37,745 nucleotides of DNA from Gemmatimonadota bacterium. GTDB taxonomy: Bacteria > Gemmatimonadota > Gemmatimonadetes > Longimicrobiales > Gaopeijiaceae. Of this stretch, positions 8,898 to 16,855 are shown piece after piece. Each line of letters begins with the position of its first letter. The first letter of the stretch is position 1. A program made the translations under genes and the position numbers. A model generated the notes under the pieces. That model did no database searches. It saw only the letters and a list, made by a program, of their open reading frames with translations, and had not been told where the DNA came from. The DNA lies in the NCBI GenBank assembly GCA_022340755.1, contig JAJDNI010000162.1:1-37745 (forward strand), read 5' to 3'.

Positions 8898-9725
8898 TCA
8901 CGCGCCGGCTGTTCGGTCGGCGTCCTCTCCGAGCCGGTCCTGTCGCCCCGGATCCAGGGGACGGACGACCCGTCGGTACCCCTCGGCGCTCACGATCCTG
9001 ATCGGCGTACCCGCCGGGATCCACCCGGATTCGGCCACGACGTCGAGCCTCTCCTCCTCGAACAGGGCAGTGCCAGAGGGCCGGAGGTCCGTGATGGCCG
9101 CGCCTGTTCGGCCCAGCGACTCTCCGCGGGCGCGGTGGCGAAGTCCGGAGCCAGCCCCGGAAGCTGCGCGATGGGGCAGGAAGATCCCGCCGGCCCCTGG
9201 TCGCGCATCCGGAGGAAGAGAGCGGAGAAGCACCCACGCGATGAGCAGGGTCACGACGACGGCGGAGGCGAGCACGAGTCCCGCGCGCCACAGGTCCCCG
9301 CCGGACGGGTCGGGGCCGAACATGCTGAGATAAATACCCGTCAGCACCACCAGCATGCCGAGGACACCGACCACCTTGAAGCCCGGGACCACGAAGATCT
9401 CGAGCCCCAGAAGCACGAGACCCACCCCCACGATCACGACGTCCCCCACCCCTGCCAGGCCCGCCAACACATGCGAGCCGAAGAAGAGGCCCAGGGCCAG
9501 GAGCCCTGCCGTGCCGGCCATTCCGAACGTCGGCGTCCTGATCTCGGCCAGCAGACCGAGGAAGCCGAGGCAGAGCAGGACGGGAGCGACGAGGGGGCTC
9601 GCCATCAGGCTCGCCGCCTGGTCCATCCATGCGAGATAGGATCTCGTGGACACAGGGAGAGTGACGGGCCAGACGAACAGTGCCCCGAAGAGCACCACCG
9701 GAAGCGCGGACGATCGGGAGCTCAT
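8898..9725 (-). CDS. NfeD-like membrane protein lacking the protease half
   Basis: A 275-residue inner-membrane protein from ATG 9725, supported by GGAGAGG upstream. A first hydrophobic stretch (about 5-20) is followed by a membrane block of four or five helices (about 45-165) with the characteristic LGFLGLLAEIRTPTFGMAG and GLEIFVVPGFKVVGVLG motifs. The C-terminus (about 205-260) is a small beta-barrel NfeD/OB-type domain with GRTGAAITDLRPSG and GTPIRIVSAEGYRRVV. Long NfeD proteins begin with a ClpP-class serine protease of about 200 residues; none is present here and the frame is closed upstream. NfeD proteins usually partner stomatin-like proteins in membrane quality control, but no stomatin gene is in the window. 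It follows the lipoprotein gene after 38 bases. Confidence 0.82.
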   Translation of the reverse strand: MSSRSSALPVVLFGALFVWPVTLPVSTRSYLAWMDQAASLMASPLVAPVLLCLGFLGLLAEIRTPTFGMAGTAGLLALGLFFGSHVLAGLAGVGDVVIVGVGLVLLGLEIFVVPGFKVVGVLGMLVVLTGIYLSMFGPDPSGGDLWRAGLVLASAVVVTLLIAWVLLRSLPPDARPGAGGIFLPHRAASGAGSGLRHRARGESLGRTGAAITDLRPSGTALFEEERLDVVAESGWIPAGTPIRIVSAEGYRRVVRPLDPGRQDRLGEDADRTAGA

Positions 9726-9763
9726 AGGGCCTCTCCGTCGTCGGGACACGAGGTCCCCTGATG

Positions 9764-10534
9764 TCAGTGAGCGGTCAGTAGAGCCCGCGCGTAGTACGCC
9801 CTGCGGATGGCCAGGACCCAGTTGCCTTCATCGAGGGCCTGGCGCCCCCCCTCGGCGAGCCTACGCAGGCGCTCGGCATCTTCAGGGGAATACGCATGGG
9901 AAGGCTGAATCCTTCGTAGCCGCCCCTCCACCTCGTCCACCAGGGTGCGCGCCACCGCCTCCGGTCCGATCTCGCGCAGGGCATCGCTTCCCCTCAGCAC
10001 ATGCACCAGCGCCGCTGGGAGGTCGCCCTGATCCCGCACGGCGCTCGCGGCGTCCGCCTCCAGCTCGCCCTGTGCCAATCCGGTGCGCACCGAGCGCGGC
10101 AGGGCTGCAGGCGGGAGCGACCGAGCCTGGTGGAGCGCCTGACGGAGCGTGGCGAGGTCTTCGTTGGCGACCGCGGCCACGCGGCCCGGGGGCAGGGACG
10201 CCACCAGCGCGGCATAGGTCGCTTCGCGCACCTCTCTCCCCTCGGCGGGCGGGAGGTCCCACGAAGATGTCCAGGTCGCCAGGGGGGTAGGCTGCGCGCC
10301 CGGCTCCTGCGTGGAGGCGTCAGTGGCCCACGCGATGGGGTCCGGAAGGGCCACCCCCAGGGCGAGCGCCGGCTGGGTCTCGGGTGCCACCACCCCCGGC
10401 AGAAGGTCCGTCGGTGAATCACATCCGGCCGCAGCGAGGACCGCGACGGCGGCGCCGACGAGCCACCGGCCGGAAGGCCGGCGGGAAATCCAGGGGAAGT
10501 CCGGGGTAGGCTGTCTGCGATTCACAATCTTCAT
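9764..10534 (-). CDS. Hypothetical lipoprotein
   Basis: I do not recognise this 256-residue protein. From ATG 10534 it begins with a basic region, then a hydrophobic stretch (GRWLVGAAVAVLAAAGC) ending in a lipobox with Cys41, so it should be lipid-anchored. The mature part starts with a Pro/Ala-rich linker (about 42-95) and then consists almost wholly of Ala/Leu/Arg-rich helices, ending in GGRQALDEGNWVLAIRRAYY, which looks like a single TPR-like hairpin. The frame is open 36 codons further upstream, but only the chosen start puts the signal at the N-terminus. It is divergent from the beta-oxidation cluster and probably co-transcribed with the nfeD-like gene. Confidence 0.7.
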   Translation of the reverse strand: MKIVNRRQPTPDFPWISRRPSGRWLVGAAVAVLAAAGCDSPTDLLPGVVAPETQPALALGVALPDPIAWATDASTQEPGAQPTPLATWTSSWDLPPAEGREVREATYAALVASLPPGRVAAVANEDLATLRQALHQARSLPPAALPRSVRTGLAQGELEADAASAVRDQGDLPAALVHVLRGSDALREIGPEAVARTLVDEVEGRLRRIQPSHAYSPEDAERLRRLAEGGRQALDEGNWVLAIRRAYYARALLTAH

Positions 10535-10584
10535 GATGGCGGAGGTCTGGCCGGTCCGCCACCCCCGAGGTGCGTTGAGCCGGG

Positions 10585-10612
10585 TTGACCGGTCCCATCG
10601 GCTCCGGATAAG
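10585..10612 (+). promoter_or_regulatory. Promoter candidate of the beta-oxidation cluster
   Basis: TTGACC (10585-10590) and GATAAG (10607-10612) are separated by 16 bases and lie 80 bases before the first crotonase start. An inverted repeat GAGCCG (10577-10582) and CGGCTC (10599-10604) brackets the -35 element and could be an operator. A related sequence, CCCGGTTGAA, recurs about 45 bases downstream of CCGGGTTGAC. Function is inferred from position only. Confidence 0.45.
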
Positions 10613-10691
10613 CTTGGCCGCCGGACCCGGTTGAACACCCACACCTCCGCCGTGTCAGCCCGCGAACCCTCCAGGAACACAGGGAGCTCCG

Positions 10692-11492
10692 ATGCTCGAG
10701 AAGGAACTGGTCCACTACGAGGAACAGGACAAGATCGCCATCCTCACCCTCGATGACCCTCCGGCGAACACCTACACGCACGAGATGATGGCTCAGCTCG
10801 ACGCCGCCATCGTCCGGGCCCGATTCGCCGACCATATCGAGGTCATCGTGATCACCGGCGCCGGGGAGAAGTTCTTCTGCGCGGGGGCGAACATCGGCAT
10901 GCTGAATTCAGTGACGCCGGGCTTCAAGTATTGCTTCTGCCTCCATGCCAACGAGACCCTCAATCGCCTCGAGCACACCCCCAAGCTCGTCATCGGCGCC
11001 CTCAACGGGCACACGGTGGGCGGTGGCCTGGAGATCGCCATGGCGACGGACATGCGCATCGCCCGCAAAGGCGCCGGCAAGGTCGGGCTCCCGGAGGTCT
11101 CCCTGGGGGTGCTCCCGGGGACCGGCGGCACGCAACGGTTGGTGCGCATCGTGGGCAAGGCGCGGGCCATCCAGCTCATGGCCGAAGGAGCCACCTTCGA
11201 CTTCGAGAAGGCCGCCGAGCTGGGCTTGGTGAACAAGGTCATCGAGGCCGAGAGTCGCGACGACTTCCTGGCCAAGGTCCTCGAGTACGCCAACGAGTTC
11301 ACGACGCCCAACAAGGCCACGAAGGCGGTGGGACTCATCAAGCGGTCGGTACAGACGGGCTCGGAGCTCCCCTTCGAGCTCGCCCTGACGTTGGAGCGGG
11401 AGTTGCAGCAGCAGCTCTTCGCGAGCGAAGACGCGAAGGAGGGTCTGGCGGCCTACATCGAAAAGCGCCAGCCCCAATTCAAGGGGCGCTGA
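10692..11492 (+). CDS. Enoyl-CoA hydratase (crotonase family), first copy
   Basis: A 266-residue cytoplasmic crotonase that should add water to trans-2-enoyl-CoA. The oxyanion-hole segment is FFCAGANIGML, and both catalytic glutamates are present: Glu114 in GGGLEIAMATD and Glu135 in GLPEVSLGVLPG. GTGGTQRL follows as usual. An uncommon Cys/aromatic-rich patch (KYCFCLHANET, about 79-89) lies in the segment that shapes the acyl pocket. The protein ends in FKGR, like the last gene of the cluster. GGGAG precedes the ATG by a few bases. It is the first gene of the plus-strand acyl-CoA cluster and is separated from the next gene by a hairpin. Confidence 0.9.
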   Translation: MLEKELVHYEEQDKIAILTLDDPPANTYTHEMMAQLDAAIVRARFADHIEVIVITGAGEKFFCAGANIGMLNSVTPGFKYCFCLHANETLNRLEHTPKLVIGALNGHTVGGGLEIAMATDMRIARKGAGKVGLPEVSLGVLPGTGGTQRLVRIVGKARAIQLMAEGATFDFEKAAELGLVNKVIEAESRDDFLAKVLEYANEFTTPNKATKAVGLIKRSVQTGSELPFELALTLERELQQQLFASEDAKEGLAAYIEKRQPQFKGR

Positions 11493-11512
11493 AGCGCATG
11501 GAATGCTCGGAG

Positions 11513-11543
11513 CGGGGTCCGGATTCGTCCGGGCCCCGTCGTC
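11513..11543 (+). terminator. UUCG-tetraloop hairpin between crotonase and ALDH
   Basis: An 11-base-pair stem with one G-T pair (11513-11523 with 11528-11538) is capped by TTCG and followed by TCGTC and a short T run. It could be a partial terminator or an mRNA-stabilising element that sets the ratio of the first crotonase to the downstream enzymes. Confidence 0.6.
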
Positions 11544-11577
11544 GTTTCCCCCCCTCCCCCGCCAGGCTCGGCCCGAC

Positions 11578-13035
11578 ATGAGCGATACCGTCCGCAACCG
11601 CCTCTGGATCGCCAACGAGTGGGTGGACGCCCGCGCCGGCGCCGCCTTTCCCACCCACAACCCCGCTACCGGTGGCCTCATCACACGAGTGGCGGAGGCG
11701 AGGGCCGAGGACGTCGACGACGCCGTCCAGGCCGCCCGGGAGGCGATGGGCAATCCCGAGTGGCGGCGTATGAATCCCCACAAGCGATCCAAGCTCTTGT
11801 GGAAGCTCGCCGAAGCCCTGGAGGCCAACGCCGACGAGGTGGCCGCGCTGGAGACCGCGGATAACGGCAAGCCCTACTTCGAATCGCGGAAGGTGGACTT
11901 GCCCAGCATCGTGGAAAACTTCCGGTACTTCGCGGGCATGGCGGACAAGGTGCAGGGAAGCACCATCCCGGTGTCGGGTCCGTTCTTCAACTACACGATG
12001 CGGGAGCCCGTCGGCGTGGTGGGCATCATCACGCCGTGGAACTTCCCGCTGTCCCTGGCCGCATGGAAGGTGGCCCCCGCCCTGGCGTGCGGGAACGCCG
12101 TGGTGCTCAAGCCGGCCGAGCAGACCCCGTTGACTGCCCTGCGCCTCGGCGAGTTGGCCGCCGAAGTGGGCTTCCCGCCGGGAGTTCTGAATGTCGTCCC
12201 GGGCTTCGGTCCGACGGCCGGAGCGGCTCTGGTGCGCCACCCGGGCGTGGACGCCATCGCGTTCACGGGCTCCACCGCCGTCGGCAAGACCGTCATGCGG
12301 GATGCGGCGGAGACGCTGAAGAAGGTATCGCTCGAGCTGGGTGGTAAATCGCCTAACATCGTCTTTTCCGACGCGTCGTTGAAGGACGCCGTGCGGGGGG
12401 CGTCCACCGGGATCTTCTACGGCATGGGCGAGGTGTGCGCCGCCGGTTCACGCGTCCTGGTGGAGCAATCGGTCTACGACGACTTCGTGGAGCAGCTCGC
12501 GGCCCGAGCCGATCAGATGGCGGTGGGCGACCCCATGGAGTCCACCACGCGCCTGGGCGCCATCGTGAGCGAGGAGCAACTCGACCGCGTCATGGGCTAT
12601 GTGGAGGCCGGTAAGAGCGACGGTGCGCGCCTCGTGACCGGAGGCGAGCGCACCACCGTCAACGGCAAGGGCAACTTCGTCACCGCGACGGTCTTCGCCG
12701 ATGTGGACCCTGGCATGAAGATCGCGCAGGAAGAGATCTTCGGACCGGTGGCAGCGGTTATCGCCTTCGAGGACGTCGATGACGCCATCGTCAAGGCGAA
12801 CCAGACCATCTACGGCCTCGCGGCGGGGATCTGGACCCGCGACGTTGGTAAGGCCCATCGTGTGGCATCGGAGATCCAGGCTGGAACCGTCTGGATCAAC
12901 ACCTACAACCAATACGACTCGGGCTCGCCGTTCGGTGGCTACACGCAGAGCGGCTTCGGGCGGGACCGGGGGTGGGAAGCCGCCTTGGAGAAGTACACCC
13001 AGGTGAAGAGCGTCTGGGTGGCCCTGGACCGATGA
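11578..13035 (+). CDS. NAD(P)-dependent aldehyde dehydrogenase
   Basis: A 485-residue enzyme oxidising an aldehyde to the acid. The Rossmann half carries TPWNFPL (Asn155), VLKPAE (Lys178, Glu181) and FTGSTAVGK. The general base is Glu253 in LELGGKSPN and the nucleophile Cys287 in [15 protein letters not shown] and the C-terminal [14 protein letters not shown] complete the pattern of class 1/2 ALDHs such as phenylacetaldehyde or betaine aldehyde dehydrogenase. The frame is open 25 codons upstream, but the ALDH-like N-terminus begins at ATG 11578. Its place between a crotonase and a thiolase suggests it feeds an acid into CoA activation, or handles a semialdehyde intermediate. The substrate is not determined. 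Confidence 0.93.
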   Translation: MSDTVRNRLWIANEWVDARAGAAFPTHNPATGGLITRVAEARAEDVDDAVQAAREAMGNPEWRRMNPHKRSKLLWKLAEALEANADEVAALETADNGKPYFESRKVDLPSIVENFRYFAGMADKVQGSTIPVSGPFFNYTMREPVGVVGIITPWNFPLSLAAWKVAPALACGNAVVLKPAEQTPLTALRLGELAAEVGFPPGVLNVVPGFGPTAGAALVRHPGVDAIAFTGSTAVGKTVMRDAAETLKKVSLELGGKSPNIVFSDASLKDAVRGASTGIFYGMGEVCAAGSRVLVEQSVYDDFVEQLAARADQMAVGDPMESTTRLGAIVSEEQLDRVMGYVEAGKSDGARLVTGGERTTVNGKGNFVTATVFADVDPGMKIAQEEIFGPVAAVIAFEDVDDAIVKANQTIYGLAAGIWTRDVGKAHRVASEIQAGTVWINTYNQYDSGSPFGGYTQSGFGRDRGWEAALEKYTQVKSVWVALDR

Positions 13036-13073
13036 AGACGGCGAGTCGGCCGAGTCTCAGGAGCGGATATCAT

Positions 13074-14270
13074 ATGCGCGAGGCCTGGATCATCGACGGC
13101 GTGCGCACTCCCATCGGTCGCCTCGGCGGCTCGCTGGCTCCGGTGCGTCCCGACGACCTGGCGGCCCTGACCATCGAAGCCCTCCTCGCCCGTACCGGCA
13201 TCGAGGCCTCGTCGGTGGATGACGTGATCTTCGGTTGCATCAACCAGGCCGGGGAAGACAATCGGAATGTAGCGCGTATGGCGCTACTCCGCGCCGGCCT
13301 TCCGGTGGAGGTGCCCGGCCAGACCATCAACCGATTGTGCGGCTCCGGAATGCAGAGCGTGCTGTCGGCGTATCACGCCATCGCCGCAGGCGAAGGTGAC
13401 GTCTTCATCGCCGGTGGCGTGGAGAGTATGAGCCGGGCGCCGTACGTGATGCTCAAGCCCGAAACCGGGTACGCCTACGGCAACCCCAAGGTGGCCGATA
13501 CGGTCATCGGCTGGCGCTTCGTGAACCCGGTGTTCCCTCCCGAGTGGTCCATCGGTCTCGGGGAAACGGCCGAGGTGGTCGCCGAGGACTTCGGCATCAC
13601 GCGGGAAGAGCAGGACGCTTTCGCCCTCCGTAGCCAGCAACGGTACGCCGCAGCGATGGCGGACCGTCGCTTCGACCAGGAGATCATCCCCGTCAACATC
13701 AAGCGACGGAAGGGAGATCCCATCGTGGTGGACGTCGATGAGCATCCGCGTCCCGACACGTCCATGGAAGCTCTGGCCCGGCTGCGGCCGGCGTTCAAGA
13801 AGGACGGCACCGTCACTGCTGGGAACTCGTCGGGGATCAACGACGGCGCCGCCGCGTTGATGGTGGTGAGCGCGGAACGCGGTGAAGCCCTGGGGTTGGA
13901 GCCCATGGCCAGGGTCGTCGCCGGAGCCGTCGCCGGCGTGGAGCCGCACCGGATGGGTCTGGGCCCCATTCCCGCGACGCGGAAGGTCCTGGCGCGGGCG
14001 GGATGGGAAGTCGGTGATCTCGATCTGGTGGAGCTGAACGAGGCGTTCGCCGCTCAGTCGATCCCGTGCGTTCGGCAGCTGGAGCTGGATCCGGAAAAGG
14101 TGAACGTGAACGGCGGTGCCATCGCGCTGGGACACCCCGTGGGTTGCTCGGGAGCGAGGATCATGGTGACCCTGCTCCACGAGATGAAGAAGCGGGACGC
14201 CCGGCGGGGGCTGGCCACCATGTGCATCGGCGTGGGCCAGGGCATCTCCACGCTGGTGGAGGCACTATGA
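13074..14270 (+). CDS. Thiolase, 3-oxoadipyl-CoA (PcaF/PaaJ) type
   Basis: A 398-residue degradative thiolase that cleaves a 3-oxoacyl-CoA with CoA. All four active-site elements are present: Cys89 in NRLCGSGM, Asn in NEAFAAQ, His354 in [10 protein letters not shown] and Cys384 in MCIGVGQG. The segments [20 protein letters not shown] and [10 protein letters not shown] closely resemble, from memory, 3-oxoadipyl-CoA thiolases of the beta-ketoadipate and phenylacetate routes more than generic acetoacetyl-CoA thiolases. AGGAG lies ten bases before ATG 13074. The stop overlaps the start of the next gene as ATGA. Thiolase identity is firm; the dicarboxylic substrate is an inference from sequence resemblance. 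Confidence 0.93.
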   Translation: MREAWIIDGVRTPIGRLGGSLAPVRPDDLAALTIEALLARTGIEASSVDDVIFGCINQAGEDNRNVARMALLRAGLPVEVPGQTINRLCGSGMQSVLSAYHAIAAGEGDVFIAGGVESMSRAPYVMLKPETGYAYGNPKVADTVIGWRFVNPVFPPEWSIGLGETAEVVAEDFGITREEQDAFALRSQQRYAAAMADRRFDQEIIPVNIKRRKGDPIVVDVDEHPRPDTSMEALARLRPAFKKDGTVTAGNSSGINDGAAALMVVSAERGEALGLEPMARVVAGAVAGVEPHRMGLGPIPATRKVLARAGWEVGDLDLVELNEAFAAQSIPCVRQLELDPEKVNVNGGAIALGHPVGCSGARIMVTLLHEMKKRDARRGLATMCIGVGQGISTLVEAL

Positions 14271-15139
14271 GCGAGACGAACGACGTGCGCCGGGTCGCCG
14301 TTCTGGGCGCCGGCACCATGGGTCACGGCATTGCGCAGGTGTGTGCGGGCATCGGGTGCTCCGTGGCGCTCTACGACATCGACGAGGCGGCGGTTCGAAA
14401 GGGTCTCGAGCGCATCCGTGCCAACCTGGACAAGGGCGTGGAGCTGGGAAAGGTCGCGGCCGACGAGCGTGATGCGGTCCTCGAGCGCATCGTGACAACC
14501 TCGTCCGTCGCGGACGCGGTGACGGGCGCCGACCTGGTGGTGGAAGCTGCGCCCGAGTCGTTCGAGCTGAAGGAGACGATCTTCGGTGAAGCCGACGCCG
14601 GCGCTCCCGATCACGCGATCCTCGCGACGAACACCTCGTCCCTCTCCATCGAGAAGATCGCCCGCGCGGTGTCGGATCCGGCACGCTTCATCGGTCTGCA
14701 CTTCTTCAACCCCGTGCACATCATGAAGCTCGTCGAGGTGGTGTGGGGGCCCGACACCTCCGACGCGACCCGCCTCGCCGCCGTGGCGTTCGTTCGCCGC
14801 CTCGGCAAGGAGCCGGTAGTGGTCAAGGACTCCCCGGGCTTCGCGTCGTCGCGCCTGGGCATCGTGCTGGGGATGGAAGCCATCCGAATGGTGGAAGAGG
14901 GAGTAGCGGCTCCGGAGGACATCGACCGCGCCATGGAGCTCGGATATCGTCATCCCATGGGACCGCTCAAGCTCACGGATCTCGTGGGCCTGGATGTGCG
15001 TCTGGGGATCGCCGAGTACCTGCACAATACGCTGGCCTCGGAGGCCTTCCGGCCACCCGAGCTTCTGCGGCGGATGGTGGCGGCAGGGAAGCTCGGCAAG
15101 AAGAGTGGACAGGGCTTCTACGATTGGGGTGGGAGCTGA
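14267..15139 (+). CDS. 3-hydroxyacyl-CoA (3-hydroxybutyryl-CoA-type) dehydrogenase
   Basis: A 290-residue NAD-dependent dehydrogenase converting (S)-3-hydroxyacyl-CoA to 3-oxoacyl-CoA. The Rossmann motif is GAGTMG at residues 14-19, followed by an acidic residue after the second strand (YDIDE). The catalytic pair is His145 in GLHFFNPV and Glu157 in MKLVEVV, spaced as in the human enzyme. VVKDSPGF opens the dimerisation domain, and a C-terminal [14 protein letters not shown] completes it. The length matches FadB2x/PaaH-type single-domain enzymes, not the large fused FadB. The start overlaps the thiolase stop (ATGA), so the two products of consecutive steps are made together. Confidence 0.95.
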   Translation: MSETNDVRRVAVLGAGTMGHGIAQVCAGIGCSVALYDIDEAAVRKGLERIRANLDKGVELGKVAADERDAVLERIVTTSSVADAVTGADLVVEAAPESFELKETIFGEADAGAPDHAILATNTSSLSIEKIARAVSDPARFIGLHFFNPVHIMKLVEVVWGPDTSDATRLAAVAFVRRLGKEPVVVKDSPGFASSRLGIVLGMEAIRMVEEGVAAPEDIDRAMELGYRHPMGPLKLTDLVGLDVRLGIAEYLHNTLASEAFRPPELLRRMVAAGKLGKKSGQGFYDWGGS

Positions 15140-15141
15140 TC

Positions 15142-15942
15142 ATGGCTGATTCCGTGGGCGCTCCGACCTCCCCCCTCGTGGTGGAGAAGCGCGACGACGC
15201 GGTCGCCGTCGTCACGCTGAACCGCCCGGAGAAGCTCAACGCACTGAATGCCGACGTGCGGCGACTGCTCATGGAGGCGTTCGATGCCCTGGCCGTGGAC
15301 GACACGGTGAAGGTCGTGGTTATCCACGGCGCGGGCGAGAAGGCGTTCGTGGCCGGAGCCGACATCAACGAGTTCGCCGAGCGCACGGCCATGGAGCAGC
15401 GAGCGGTCTACACGCGCCGTCGCATCTACGAGACGGTGGCGAGCTTCCCGAAGCCCGTCATCGCGGCGGTTCACGGCTTCTGCATCGGGGGCGGCTCCGA
15501 GCTCGCCTTGGCGTGTGACGTGCGGGTCGCCGATCGGACTGCCCGCTTCAGCCAGGCCGAAGTGCGCATCGGCCTCATCCCCGGCGGGGGCGGCACGCAG
15601 CGGCTCGCTCGCCTCGTCGGCCGGGGTCACGCCCTGCTCATCTCGTGCACCGGCGACTTCGTGGAAGCCGAGGAGGCCCACAGGATCGGGCTGGTGGAGG
15701 TGCTCGTGGACGAGGGGCGCCACCTGGAAGCCGCGCTGGAGTTGGCGGGCCGCATGGCCCGCTGGAGCCCCGTGGCACTTCGCTTCGCCAAGCAGGCTGT
15801 TAACGCCGCGTTCGAGATGCCCCTGTCCGCCGGCCTGGAATACGAGAGGGAGCTCTTCCTGGCCGCGTTCGGAAGCGAGGACGGTCGAGAAGGCGTGCGG
15901 GCCTTCGTGGAGAAGCGCAAGCCCGACTTCAAGGGGCGCTGA
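15142..15942 (+). CDS. Enoyl-CoA hydratase (crotonase family), second copy
   Basis: A 266-residue crotonase with a standard active site: FVAGADINEF in the oxyanion region, Glu120 in GGGSELALACD and Glu140 in SQAEVRIGLIPG, spaced 20 residues apart as in rat enoyl-CoA hydratase. The C-terminal end KPDFKGR matches that of PaaF-like hydratases. It begins two bases after the dehydrogenase stop and closes the cluster. It differs enough from the first copy of the cluster that the two probably act on different chain types, rather than being a recent duplication. Confidence 0.93.
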   Translation: MADSVGAPTSPLVVEKRDDAVAVVTLNRPEKLNALNADVRRLLMEAFDALAVDDTVKVVVIHGAGEKAFVAGADINEFAERTAMEQRAVYTRRRIYETVASFPKPVIAAVHGFCIGGGSELALACDVRVADRTARFSQAEVRIGLIPGGGGTQRLARLVGRGHALLISCTGDFVEAEEAHRIGLVEVLVDEGRHLEAALELAGRMARWSPVALRFAKQAVNAAFEMPLSAGLEYERELFLAAFGSEDGREGVRAFVEKRKPDFKGR

Positions 15943-16066
15943 CGCCGCGCCGACACGCCTCGCGGACGTACGCCACTTGTATGGTCCTCGGCGCCGGGGA
16001 CGTCACATTTCCGGGCGCGCACTCGTTGCTCCAGCGGGTTTCCTTGCTCGGTGGAGTCGTGTGACA

Positions 16067-16471
16067 ATGATCCGGCACGCCGCCGCAACTTCGGCTCTCA
16101 CCATCGCCGCCGCCACGCTCGCCGCCCTTGCAGCGTGCTCCGACCCCGGCGGGGTGTCCGACCTGGTGGTGGACTCGGCCGTGGTCTCTTCCGGGAGCGT
16201 GACGCCTGCGGAGGGCCGTACCTACGAGTATGACTTCGGGGAGGTTCTACCGGACAGCGTGCTTCTCGCTCTCTGGCAGGCGGGCATCCAATTGGAGACG
16301 GCATGGCGGCCGATCGCCTACCGCTGCGAGGATGCAAGGGGGCCACGCCTCACGGTACAGCTCCTGTCGGCCGACGATCGCATGTCAGAGCATGATTTTA
16401 CCCTCGGTACCGGACGGCTCGGCTGCTCGGAGTGGCTCATGCGCTACGTCGTGTCGGCCCATCCGGGCTGA
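16067..16471 (+). CDS. Small hypothetical lipoprotein
   Basis: An unrecognised 134-residue protein. From ATG 16067 a hydrophobic signal (TIAAATLAALAAC) ends in a lipobox with its cysteine near residue 22. The mature part is acidic and contains two further cysteines (about 84 and 118) that could pair in the periplasm, plus a YEYDFGEVLPDSVLLALWQ segment. GGTGGAG lies nine bases before the start; a GTG two codons earlier is also possible. It stands alone between the acyl-CoA cluster and the symporter operon. Confidence 0.62.
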   Translation: MIRHAAATSALTIAAATLAALAACSDPGGVSDLVVDSAVVSSGSVTPAEGRTYEYDFGEVLPDSVLLALWQAGIQLETAWRPIAYRCEDARGPRLTVQLLSADDRMSEHDFTLGTGRLGCSEWLMRYVVSAHPG

Positions 16472-16633
16472 CCCGAGTAGCCCTCCTCGACCCCTGAGAA
16501 GTCACGGCCGGACCTGACCGTTGGCAGGTCGGCGACGTCCGCCACGGCCGCCCCACCACCCTGCCCTCCATGCGCCCCGGCTGTTGGGACGCTATCATGC
16601 GCGCCGTCCTCATCACCGACCGAGAGCCGATCC

Positions 16634-16855
16634 ATGACCCTTCGCACCGCTCGCGGCCTCGCCGTCGCGTACCTGGCCCTCTTCCTCCTCGCCGTGATCT
16701 GGCCCGGCGCGCTCGTGGCTTCGCGCATTCGTCCCTTCGTGCTCGGCCTTCCGTTTGCGTTCTTCTGGTACGCGGCTTGGATCTTCTTCTCCCTGCCCGT
16801 GCTGTATCTGCTGGACCGCGTCGAGCGCCGGCATCGTGACGGAGGTGAGGGCTGA
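16634..16855 (+). CDS. DUF3311 small membrane protein
   Basis: A 73-residue protein with two transmembrane helices (about 9-30 and 37-60) joined by a short polar turn, ending in a charged RVERRHRDGGEG tail. DUF3311 proteins are commonly encoded directly before a sodium:solute symporter and are thought to be accessory subunits, and that is the arrangement here: its stop overlaps the symporter start as TGATG. The 162 bases before it (16472-16633) hold no gene I can support. Confidence 0.85.
   Translation: MTLRTARGLAVAYLALFLLAVIWPGALVASRIRPFVLGLPFAFFWYAAWIFFSLPVLYLLDRVERRHRDGGEG

Noticed and set aside
10692-15942. The two crotonases as a recent tandem duplication
   Set aside because: They share the FKGR end and the fold motifs but differ throughout, including spacing of the catalytic glutamates (21 versus 20 residues), so they are old paralogues.
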